DNA of 56,941 nucleotides from contig JACPRC010000046.1 of NCBI GenBank assembly GCA_016190175.1, positions 1-56,941 of the forward strand. The letters run 5' to 3'. The notes below the pieces were generated by a model. The model was not told the origin of the DNA, ran no database searches, and worked only from the letters and a program-made list of their open reading frames with translations. Below, piece by piece: positions 50,926-56,941 of this stretch. The position numbers and the translations under genes were made by a program. Numbering within the stretch: position 1 is the first letter of the stretch; each line of letters begins with the position of its first letter. The DNA comes from Planctomycetota bacterium. GTDB taxonomy: Bacteria; Planctomycetota; MHYJ01; JACPRB01.

Positions 50926-51543
50926 ATGATTCTGGAGTGTCCTGTCTGCGAATCGCGCGTAGCAGTCGACGTCGTAGAAAAAGCATCAGCGGCGGAGAGA
51001 GACTCGGGGATGCCCTACGATCTCTGGCTCGTGCGCTGTCAGTCCTGCCAGGAACTGATGGTCGCGTTTGAGTGCCCACCTGACGACGCACCCTATCGAG
51101 TTTGGCCGGCAACCGAGACAAGTCTCCACTGGTCTCTTCCAGCCGAGGTGAAGCGATCCTTGGACGAAGCAAGAAAGTGCACAAAGTCTCAAGCCTACCT
51201 GGCCTGCGCTGTCATGTGCGGTCGCGCACTTGAGGCTGTCTGCCTTGAATTCAAGACTAAGAATAAGGCGCTCGCTGGCGGCTTGAAGGAACTTCGCGAA
51301 AAAGGACTTATCGACGACAGAATCTTCAACTGGGGCGAGGAGTTGCGAAAGCACCGGAACATTGCGGCCCATGCAACGACAGGGGAAATAACCAAGGAAG
51401 ACGCGCGAGACCTTCTGGAATTCGCTGTCGCCATCTGCGATTACGTTTTCGTTCTCACGAAGAAGTTCGACGAGTTCATGAAAAGGCGCACTACCGATAC
51501 TGCTCCAGTCGAGGGATCGGACGATGAGTCAGAAAAAGAATAG
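50926..51543 (+). CDS. DUF4145 protein: zinc ribbon plus HEPN-like domain
   Basis: 205 residues. N-terminal zinc ribbon with C5-x2-C8 (LECPVCES) and C38-x2-C41 (RCQSCQEL). A helical HEPN-like domain follows, with CGRALEAVCLEFKTK and RKHRNIAAHATTGEI. The latter contains R144-x4-H149, the RNase motif of HEPN toxins. This is the DUF4145 family, common in restriction and abortive-infection loci. It is visibly poorer in GC than the host genes. The stop overlaps the next gene by 20 bp. The sequence suggests an RNA-cleaving effector held in check by its partner, which is an inference. Confidence 0.8.
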   Translation: MILECPVCESRVAVDVVEKASAAERDSGMPYDLWLVRCQSCQELMVAFECPPDDAPYRVWPATETSLHWSLPAEVKRSLDEARKCTKSQAYLACAVMCGRALEAVCLEFKTKNKALAGGLKELREKGLIDDRIFNWGEELRKHRNIAAHATTGEITKEDARDLLEFAVAICDYVFVLTKKFDEFMKRRTTDTAPVEGSDDESEKE

Positions 51544-51904
51544 GCCGCTCTCCCCATCGGCAAAGAAAGTCCTGACTTACATTGTTCGCCATATCCGAAA
51601 AGGGGAAGTCATCCCCGATGATCCTCGTACCTTCCTGGGTTACAAAGAAATCCATGACGACCTTCGGCTCCCAATGGCAGGCGACACATACGGGAATAGC
51701 CTGAAGCACCAGGGGCTTGAAGAACTTGCCGTCTGGGCCCGCGACGGAGGTTTCCCGGCTGTGTCAGGTCTGGTTGTCGATCGCGAGAAACTGAGCCTAG
51801 GCGATGGCTACTACGAAATCCACGGGCAGCCTTCAACGGCATTTGCTTGGTGGCGTCATCAGGTGGCGGCCAGTCTTGTCTTCGATTGGTCGCCGTACCT
51901 GTAG
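51524..51904 (+). CDS. Small island protein, likely partner of the DUF4145 protein
   Basis: 126 residues. It starts MSQKKNRPLSPSAKKVLTYI and continues YKEIHDDLRLPMAG, LEELAVWARDGGFPAVSGLV and a tryptophan-rich end (AFAWWRHQVAASLVFDWSPY). The first part may be a winged-helix-like unit; the rest is not recognised. It overlaps the DUF4145 gene by 20 bp, which suggests joint translation and a complex. It is the last gene of the island, followed by the right-end GTGACG pair and the attachment repeat. An antitoxin or specificity role is possible. Confidence 0.7.
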   Translation: MSQKKNRPLSPSAKKVLTYIVRHIRKGEVIPDDPRTFLGYKEIHDDLRLPMAGDTYGNSLKHQGLEELAVWARDGGFPAVSGLVVDREKLSLGDGYYEIHGQPSTAFAWWRHQVAASLVFDWSPYL

Positions 51905-51908
51905 CGCT

Positions 51909-51925
51909 GTGACGTAATTGTGACG
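51909..51925 (+). promoter_or_regulatory. Right arm-site-like GTGACG pair
   Basis: GTGACG at 51909-51914 and 51920-51925, start-to-start spacing 11 bp, the same as the pair at 40985-41001. It lies about 80 bp inside the right repeat. Confidence 0.6.
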
Positions 51926-52004
51926 CGCTCCTCCGTTTTCCCCATCTTGCACTCCCTGCCCAGCGCATAATTCGTGCGGAAAGGCCCGTTGGGAGGCTCC
52001 CGGG

Positions 52005-52049
52005 ACCTTCCCAAGGTGGACGTCGCCGGTTCGAATCCGGTCGCCCGCT
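52005..52049 (+). repeat. attR-like 45-bp direct repeat (tRNA-Gly 3' fragment)
   Basis: Perfect copy of tRNA-Gly bases 40867-40911. No tRNA 5' half precedes it, so it is not a functional tRNA. It is the right border of the island. Confidence 0.92.
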
Positions 52050-52050
52050 T

Positions 52051-52134
52051 CCGCCTTCGCCCGCCACCGTTCCGGGACGGTGGCGGGCTTCGGCGTGATC
52101 TGGGCTTCTTTCCCAAGTCGACCTCGATTCCCGG
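52051..52134 (+). repeat. 84-bp direct repeat, copy A
   Basis: About 90% identical to 52433-52516. It contains a perfect 10-bp hairpin CCGCCACCGT/ACGGTGGCGG (52061-52086). It starts two bases after the island border, so it belongs to the original flank of tRNA-Gly. Confidence 0.75.
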
Positions 52135-52191
52135 GCGGAGGCGGAAGCGCCACGCCGTAGCGCGGAGCGCGAAGGCGGGCCAACCGAACTC

Positions 52192-52431
52192 ATGTGGTAC
52201 GTCCACTCTCTTCAGAGCCGCAGGAACCCTAATCGTTTCTACATCGGTCTGACCGACGAACTGGACGAGCGTCTGGCTCAACACAATGCAGGCGAATCCC
52301 CTCACAGTTCCAAGTTCGCGCCTTGGAGTCTGGTCGTAGCCGTGCTCTTCTCCGATCTCAGGAAAGCCCAGGCCTTCGAGCGATATCTCAAGTCCGGCTC
52401 AGGCCGCGCCTTCGCCAAGCGCCACTTCTGA
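52192..52431 (+). CDS. GIY-YIG family nuclease-like protein
   Basis: 79 residues: MWYVHSLQSRRNPNRFYIGL, then LDERLAQHNAGESPHSSKFA and EALKSG-like end FERYLKSGSGRAFAKRHF. This is the small stand-alone GIY-YIG type, where the first motif is written WYVHSL...RFYIGLT. The conserved arginine (LDERLAQH) and histidine-asparagine follow. Members are found singly in many genomes with no known role; DNA cleavage is assumed from the fold. The gene is exactly flanked by the two 84-bp direct repeats, which suggests it moved or was duplicated as a unit. No ribosome-binding site is evident. Confidence 0.78.
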   Translation: MWYVHSLQSRRNPNRFYIGLTDELDERLAQHNAGESPHSSKFAPWSLVVAVLFSDLRKAQAFERYLKSGSGRAFAKRHF

Positions 52432-52432
52432 T

Positions 52433-52516
52433 CCGCCTTCGCCCGCCACCGTTCCGGGACTGTGGAGGGCTTCGGCGTGACCCGGGCTTCCTTCCCACGT
52501 CGACCTCGGTTCCGGC
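52433..52516 (+). repeat. 84-bp direct repeat, copy B
   Basis: Second copy of the repeat at 52051. The hairpin is imperfect here (two changes in the 3' arm). It begins two bases after the GIY-YIG stop codon. Confidence 0.75.
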
Positions 52517-52596
52517 CCGAAGGCGGGTCCTCCGTTTGACCCTGGCACCCCCGCCGCCGATGTCGTAGGATGCGCCCCGGTTCTCCGGAGGAACCC

Positions 52597-55500
52597 ATGA
52601 CCCTTCTCACCGCCGCCCTGCTCGCCTGCTTGCCCGCCGCCCCGCCGCGAGCCGGCGGTGTGGCGGGGGAGGCGGGCGCCGCGCCGCAGGAGCCGCCCAC
52701 GCTGGAGGAGGCCTTCCGGAAGATCGAGGACCGCCTCGCTCCGATCCCCCACCTCGCCGCCGACGTCGCGATCCGGGGCGGCGCCGTCGACGAGATCGGC
52801 GTGCGCATTGCAGGCCGGTTCGAATTCGTGCGCGGTCGCGGCCTGCGCCGTGTCTGGTCGGTCTGGGCGCCCGCGGAGGGGGCCCTCCTTCTCGACGATT
52901 ACTCCACGTCCAAAGGAACCGCGTTCAAGGCCGCCTTCAGCGAGCGCGAACGGAGCGTCTTTGCCGCGGGCTGGATCGACCCGGGCAAGCCCGCGCGAGG
53001 CTCCCTCGACGCCGTAGCAATGCTCTTCGGGATGAACGGCGCGCTGACCGACGTGGCGCTCTGGCCGCGCCTCGTCCTCACCTTCGGAGGACGGGCCTGG
53101 GCTTCCCGCGGAAAGGACGGCGATCGGGAGACGCTGCTGCTGATCGCCGAGGCCGGCACCATGGAGCCCTTCGCCGACAGGCCGATGGATCTGCGATGGG
53201 TCTTCGACGCCTCCTCCGGACGGATCCTGCGCCTGGAGTACGCGGCCGACCGGGGCGCGGCAGCGGCGGAGTGCGTCTCCTGGGCGAAGGTGAACGGCGT
53301 GGAGGTTCCGGAACGCATCGTCATGACCGCGAGTCCGGCCTTCGGGTCCGGGTCGCGGATCGAATGCACGCTCCGAAACTTCCGCACCGATGCGGAGCCG
53401 CCGGCCCCCGCGTGGGCGTCCGATCCCGTGCTTCCGGCGCTCGGGTCCGCGACGTCCGAGGAGGTCCGCGCCCGTCTGAAGAAGGACCCGGCCGACGTGG
53501 GGGCGGCGCTCCAGCTCGCCGCGTTCGCCCTGGAGAGCTTCTCGGAACGGGAAGGGATGAAAGAGATCGCCGGAGAAGTGTGCGCCGCGCTCGAGAAGGC
53601 GGTGGGGGAGGGCAACTCGTCCCCCATCGTCTGGTCCGCCCTCTTCTTCGCCCACATGACGAAGGGAGACGCCGCCGCCGCCGAGAAAGTCGCCGCATCG
53701 GCCGCGGAGAAGAAGATCCGCTGTCCCGAGATGCTGGTCGTCCGCGCCCTCGGGTTGCTCGGCGCGGGGAAGCACGCGGAGCTCGTTCGCGCGGCGGAGG
53801 CGGTCGCGCGGGACGGCACGTATCCCGCACTCGGCGAGCCGCTCAGACTGGCCGGACGGATCGGGGCCGCCGCCGACGCGAAGGACGTCTGCGCCATCCT
53901 CGACGAGGCGTGCGCGGGTCGCGGCTTTCCGGAGCGGCTCGACCTCCTCGCGGCGATCGAGCCGCCGATGGGCCGGCGCGGACGCCGTTCCCAGGGCTTC
54001 CTCTCCTCGCGTCCCGCGGAGTTCCTGGTGGCCCTGGCTTCGAGCGGAAAGACGGAGCCGATGGTCCTCGCGGCGAGGGCCTACGCCCACGCGGGGAGCT
54101 TCAAGGAGGCCGCGGCGGTCTACGAGAGGCTCGCGGCGGACGCGGAGGTCAGGTCGGTCCTCATCGCGGAGATCCAGTCCTTCTGCCGCGAGGCGAAGGA
54201 GGAAGCGACCCGGCTCTTCGACCTCGTCTTCGAGGACCTTGCGGATCCGGAAGTCCTCGTCGCCGCCGCGGACGCGTGGTTCGCCGACAAGGCGAGATTC
54301 GAACGGGCGTTCAAACGCGTTCTGGAGGTCCTGGCGAAACGGGGAAAGGAAGGCGCCCGCTACCGCGACCCGAAGGCCGTGAAGCCGCTCCTCAAGAAAC
54401 TCGTGGATGCGAACCGCCTTGACGCCGCGCGCGACCTGCTCCTGGCCTACGCGGACAAGTCCAACGCCTCCTCGTTCCTCTACGACGACGAGATCCCGGT
54501 CGCGAAGATCCTCGGCGAGGAGGGAGAGCGCAGGTACGACTTCCTCAAGATGGCGGGCGCGGTCTCCCATTTCCTCCAGAAGCTCGGGATGGACCCCGCC
54601 TCGCTCTTCGCGCTCGCGAAGAAACGCGCGGCATCGTCCACGCCCGACGAGGGGGACGTCGAGGTCCTCTGCGCCTTCGTCACGGACGCGGGTCTGCGGG
54701 AGACGGTGAAACCGGAGGAACTCGCGCCGCTGCTCGAGCGGGGAACCCGGGCCTTCCCGGACCGCCCCGATTTCCACGAGCGGCTCGGCGACGCGCGGGA
54801 ACTCGGCGGGCAGCACGCGCCGGCGGCGGAGTCCTATCGGGAGTCGCTGCGGAAGTCGCGGGCAGGGAAGAGAGGACGGAGTTCCCCCTTCGCGGTGTAC
54901 GGGACCCCCGCGATCAAGGGCGAAGGGGCCGAAGCGAAGGAACCCGCCTTCGACCCGGCCCAGCCCGTGATCGTCAAGCTTGCGCGCGCCCTCGTCAAGG
55001 ACGGGAAACGCGACGAGGCCGTCGCGGCCGTCGCGCAGTACCTCAAGGACTTCCCCGACGACGCATCCGCGGAAGAGGCGGCCCGGGCGTACGAGTTCCT
55101 CGATTCGCCGGAGCCGCTCATGGCGCTCAAGAAGAGGATCCTGCGGACGCGGATGAAGGCGGCGAAACGTCATTCGTGGCAGGCGCGCTCGGCCGTCCAG
55201 ACGGCGGTGGAACTCGGGAGGCTGTACCTCAAGCACAAGCGGTTCGAGGAGGCCTACGTCGTCAGCGAGACGGCCCTGGAACTGGCGAAGACGCTCCAGG
55301 GGGAGGATCAGATCGCGAAGTCCGCCGCCGACCTGCGCGCGGAGGTGCTCAAGACGTACGGCGAGGAGGACGTCCTGAGGGGGTATGTCGCCGGACCCTT
55401 CAAGCCCGTCCCCGAGGAAACGAAGAAGGAGGCGGACGAATGGCTCGCCCGCCTCGACGAGGACGAGCCCTTCGCGCGGCAGGAAGCGGAGGAGAAGCTT

Positions 55501-55641
55501 CGTGCGCTGGGTCCGGAGATCGCGCCGCTCCTCCTGGAGGCCGTGAAGACGCGCTCGGGGGAAGCGAGGACGCGCCTCCGGGGGATCCTGCTCGACTACG
55601 CGCGCAGGGCGCTGCGCGAGAAGTTCGAGAAGACGCCCTGA
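52597..55641 (+). CDS. Secreted TPR-like protein of unknown function
   Basis: 1014 residues. The start ATG 52597 follows GGAGGA at six bases. The N-terminus is signal-like (LLTAALLACLPAAPP). Residues about 30-270 form a domain that looks like an outer-membrane lipoprotein-sorting or LolA-type beta fold (GRFEFVRGRGLRRVWSVW, MLFGMNGALTDVALWPRLVL, WVFDASSGRILRLEYAADRG). The remaining 700 residues are helical repeats of TPR type (VYERLAADAEVRSVLIAEIQ, FHERLGDARELGGQHAPAAE). The last part has DEDEPFARQEAEEKLRALG. A scaffold or envelope-maintenance role is possible. The next gene follows 22 bp later. Confidence 0.75.
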   Translation: MTLLTAALLACLPAAPPRAGGVAGEAGAAPQEPPTLEEAFRKIEDRLAPIPHLAADVAIRGGAVDEIGVRIAGRFEFVRGRGLRRVWSVWAPAEGALLLDDYSTSKGTAFKAAFSERERSVFAAGWIDPGKPARGSLDAVAMLFGMNGALTDVALWPRLVLTFGGRAWASRGKDGDRETLLLIAEAGTMEPFADRPMDLRWVFDASSGRILRLEYAADRGAAAAECVSWAKVNGVEVPERIVMTASPAFGSGSRIECTLRNFRTDAEPPAPAWASDPVLPALGSATSEEVRARLKKDPADVGAALQLAAFALESFSEREGMKEIAGEVCAALEKAVGEGNSSPIVWSALFFAHMTKGDAAAAEKVAASAAEKKIRCPEMLVVRALGLLGAGKHAELVRAAEAVARDGTYPALGEPLRLAGRIGAAADAKDVCAILDEACAGRGFPERLDLLAAIEPPMGRRGRRSQGFLSSRPAEFLVALASSGKTEPMVLAARAYAHAGSFKEAAAVYERLAADAEVRSVLIAEIQSFCREAKEEATRLFDLVFEDLADPEVLVAAADAWFADKARFERAFKRVLEVLAKRGKEGARYRDPKAVKPLLKKLVDANRLDAARDLLLAYADKSNASSFLYDDEIPVAKILGEEGERRYDFLKMAGAVSHFLQKLGMDPASLFALAKKRAASSTPDEGDVEVLCAFVTDAGLRETVKPEELAPLLERGTRAFPDRPDFHERLGDARELGGQHAPAAESYRESLRKSRAGKRGRSSPFAVYGTPAIKGEGAEAKEPAFDPAQPVIVKLARALVKDGKRDEAVAAVAQYLKDFPDDASAEEAARAYEFLDSPEPLMALKKRILRTRMKAAKRHSWQARSAVQTAVELGRLYLKHKRFEEAYVVSETALELAKTLQGEDQIAKSAADLRAEVLKTYGEEDVLRGYVAGPFKPVPEETKKEADEWLARLDEDEPFARQEAEEKLRALGPEIAPLLLEAVKTRSGEARTRLRGILLDYARRALREKFEKTP

Positions 55642-55663
55642 TTCCCTTCCGTCTGGTTGCCGG

Positions 55664-56251
55664 ATGAAGCGGCTCCTGCCCCTCCTGCTCGCCGCCTCCT
55701 GCCGCACGGTGGAGGACGACCTGGAGTCGATCCGCGCCGAGCGGATGCGGATCGAGCGGCGGCTCCAGGTCGCTGCCGACGCGCCCGTGTGGGTCTCGGA
55801 GGGGGAGAACGCGTTCGACCAGTTCGTCCGGGACGACGACGCGCAGGTCCCCGACTTCATCTACGACCACGTCGCGCGCCGCCTCGGGGAGCGGAAGGAC
55901 GAGTCGATCCGCGCGGAGACGCGCGAGGGGTTCGATCCGGCGAAGTGCCTCGCCGACCCCGCCGCCTTCCGCGGCCGGTTCTGGCGGGTCGCGGGGCGGA
56001 TCGTGCGCGTCTGGCCGGAGCCGCTCGATGCGGGCGCGCCGGTCTCCCGCGTCTTCGCCGGCGTCTTCTACCCGGAGAAGGGCTTCCCCGTCTTCTTCCA
56101 CGTCATCGAGAAGCCCGACGCGCTCGAGCTCCTGAAGGACACCGTGGAGATCGACGGCCTCTTCGTGAAGGTGATCCGCTACACGACCCCCTCGGGTCGG
56201 ACCGTCACGGCGCCGTTCTTCATGGCCAGGTCGGTGCGCCGCCTGATGTGA
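55664..56251 (+). CDS. Lipoprotein of unknown function
   Basis: 195 residues. The signal MKRLLPLLLAASCRTVEDDL ends in a lipobox (LAASC). The mature part carries a short charged helix (IRAERMRIERRLQVAA) and a beta-rich domain with FRGRFWRVAGRIVRVWPEPL, VFAGVFYPEKGFPVFFHVIE and VEIDGLFVKVIRYTTPSGRT. This looks like an OB-type fold, but no family is named. It follows the TPR-like gene by 22 bp in the same direction and is probably co-transcribed with it. Confidence 0.7.
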   Translation: MKRLLPLLLAASCRTVEDDLESIRAERMRIERRLQVAADAPVWVSEGENAFDQFVRDDDAQVPDFIYDHVARRLGERKDESIRAETREGFDPAKCLADPAAFRGRFWRVAGRIVRVWPEPLDAGAPVSRVFAGVFYPEKGFPVFFHVIEKPDALELLKDTVEIDGLFVKVIRYTTPSGRTVTAPFFMARSVRRLM

Positions 56252-56274
56252 TCCGTGAGTTCGTCCGCGGAGTC

Positions 56275-56283
56275 TGGTATTCT
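56275..56283 (+). promoter_or_regulatory. Extended -10 promoter of the HIT gene
   Basis: TGG-TATTCT (56275-56283), seven bases before GTG 56291. No clear -35. Another near-leaderless gene. Confidence 0.5.
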
Positions 56284-56290
56284 CCCCCCC

Positions 56291-56812
56291 GTGGAGACCC
56301 TCTGGGCCCCGTGGCGCATGAAGTACATCCGGGAAGCTTCCGACGAACGCTGCTTCTTCTGCGAGTACCTCCGGCAGCGCCGCGATGCGCGCAACCTCAT
56401 CCTCCGCCGCGGCCGGACCTGCTTTGCCATCCTCAACCGCTTCCCGTACAACACGGGCCACCTGATGGTCGCCCCCCTGGCCCACAAGCCGACGCTCCAT
56501 GAGCTGGGACCGGAGGAAATGGTGGAGCTGCTGGACCTGGCGAGGTCGATGCAGTCCGCCCTCGACCGCTTCCTGAAGCCGCACGGATACAACCTGGGAG
56601 TGAACCTCGGCCGGGTCGCGGGCGCGGGCGTGGTCGGTCACGTCCACCTCCATCTCGTGCCGCGATGGAACGGAGACACGAACTTCATGCCCGTCGTCGG
56701 CGGGACCAAGGTGATGCCGATGACGCTCGGCGAATCGTACCGGGGCCTGCGCCGGGCGATGAAGACCGGCGGGCGGAGAACCGATAATAGACGTAGAGGC
56801 CATGGCCGTTAG
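56291..56812 (+). CDS. HIT-family nucleotide hydrolase/phosphorylase
   Basis: 173 residues. The HIT triad lies in VVGHVHLHLVPRW (HVHLH, 117-121), which provides the catalytic histidine. C21-x2-C24 (ERCFFCEY) begins the zinc site. FAILNRFPYNTGHLMVAPL and LGVNLGRVAGAGV are typical of the Ap4A phosphorylase-like/GalT-related HIT proteins. Substrates are dinucleoside polyphosphates or nucleotidylated metabolites, in the cytoplasm. I chose GTG 56291 because METLWAPWRMKYI is the conserved family start. A -10 box ends seven bases before it. Confidence 0.9.
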   Translation: METLWAPWRMKYIREASDERCFFCEYLRQRRDARNLILRRGRTCFAILNRFPYNTGHLMVAPLAHKPTLHELGPEEMVELLDLARSMQSALDRFLKPHGYNLGVNLGRVAGAGVVGHVHLHLVPRWNGDTNFMPVVGGTKVMPMTLGESYRGLRRAMKTGGRRTDNRRRGHGR

Positions 56813-56817
56813 CCCGA

Positions 56818-56941
56818 CCTATTCACGAAGGTTTTCGGCGTCCAGCCGAAAACTCGTGAATAGGTCGCCCGCGGCGCGTTCCGCTGGGGCAATGGCGCGC
56901 CGCGGGCCGAGGCCGGAGCGCGACACGGTGTTGCGCGGAGG
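56818..56941 (+). repeat. MITE-like palindromic repeat, copy cut by window end
   Basis: Begins with the hairpin CCTATTCACGA..GGTTTTCGG / CCGAAAACTCGTGAATAGG (56818-56864), then GCCCGCGGCGCG / CGCGCCGCGGGC, then GCGACACGGTGTTGCGC. It matches the reverse complement of 23998-24120 along its whole visible length. Confidence 0.8.

Larger units (their letters stand above)
40912..52049. mobile_element. tRNA-Gly-integrated defence-like genomic island (11.1 kb)
   Basis: Bounded by perfect 45-bp direct repeats made from the 3' part of tRNA-Gly(CCC). All seven recognisable genes run in the plus direction: methyltransferase, nuclease, unknown protein, HEPN protein, PLD-SNF2 helicase, DUF4145/HEPN protein and a small unknown protein. 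Paired GTGACG sites lie about 75-80 bp inside each border. No integrase, transposase or replication gene is visible, so mobility would need a protein supplied in trans or lost. Part of the island, especially 50.9-51.9 kb, is visibly less GC-rich than the host genes. Confidence 0.85.

Noticed and set aside
40912-52049. Identification of the island as classical DISARM or BREX
   Set aside because: A methyltransferase and a helicase are present, but DrmA/DrmB, a separate DrmC, PglZ and BrxC-type genes are all absent. I therefore keep it as an unclassified system.
52005-52049. A second tRNA-Gly gene
   Set aside because: Only the 3' part is present. No D arm or 5' acceptor strand precedes it, so it is an attachment-site copy.
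51609-52193. Minus-strand frames across the island border
   Set aside because: They read through the tRNA fragment and the 84-bp repeat. Frames that cover tRNA pieces commonly stay open and are not genes.
52399-55860. Long minus-strand frame opposite the TPR-like gene
   Set aside because: Shadow of the plus-strand gene. Its 5' and 3' parts cover repeats and neighbouring genes.

Overview
The window is a high-GC bacterial chromosome segment. Third-codon GC is so strong that many long open frames run antisense to real genes. The gene content suggests an uncultured Planctomycetota-like bacterium: a giant alpha-2-macroglobulin/TPR protein, a Ser/Thr kinase, cNMP-binding and PATAN domains, HEAT-repeat proteins, DUF192 lipoproteins, and a small protein family resembling planctomycete hypotheticals. 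This assignment is inference, and no 16S or other decisive marker is present. Several genes have a sigma70-like promoter whose -10 box lies only 6-12 nt before the start codon, so short-leader or leaderless transcripts look common.

Layout. 1-2.1 kb: end of a DUF4143 ATPase, a PIN/antitoxin pair with a palindromic operator, and a decayed DUF4160 gene. 2.2-9.3 kb: a 2369-residue secreted MG2/TPR protein. 9.4-13.7 kb: a low-GC membrane protein, three tandem paralogous 74-75-residue proteins, and a two-gene cassette (secreted protein, HEAT-like protein) flanked by a 134-bp direct repeat copied from the 3' end of the neighbouring CoA-transferase gene. 13.7-24.9 kb: CoA-transferase subunits, ribosomal protein L27, a GT-C glycosyltransferase, a kinase, Dus, a cNMP/PATAN protein, a response regulator, a voltage-sensor-CorA fusion, tRNA-Lys, a radical SAM protein, a MITE-like repeat and a transporter with a small membrane partner. 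25-33 kb: manC-ruvX-penicillin acylase operon, an ATP/ADP-translocase-like fusion protein and an acetyltransferase. 33-40.8 kb: a methyltransferase, a five-gene RND exporter/DUF192 lipoprotein operon, and an Rsm22-type rRNA methyltransferase with a partner gene.

40.84-52.05 kb holds the most striking region. An intact tRNA-Gly(CCC) is followed by an 11.1-kb island that ends in a perfect 45-bp copy of the tRNA 3' part. Just inside each end lies a GTGACG-N5-GTGACG pair, a likely binding site for the integration machinery. The island has no recognisable integrase. It carries an Eco57I-type methyltransferase, a PD-(D/E)xK nuclease with a possible PUA/EVE-like reader domain, two HEPN-type proteins, a PLD-SNF2 helicase and unknown partners. 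It looks like a composite anti-phage defence system that I cannot match to a described type.

52-56.9 kb: a GIY-YIG protein flanked by 84-bp repeats, a secreted TPR-type protein, a lipoprotein, a HIT hydrolase, and a second copy of the MITE-like repeat cut by the window edge.
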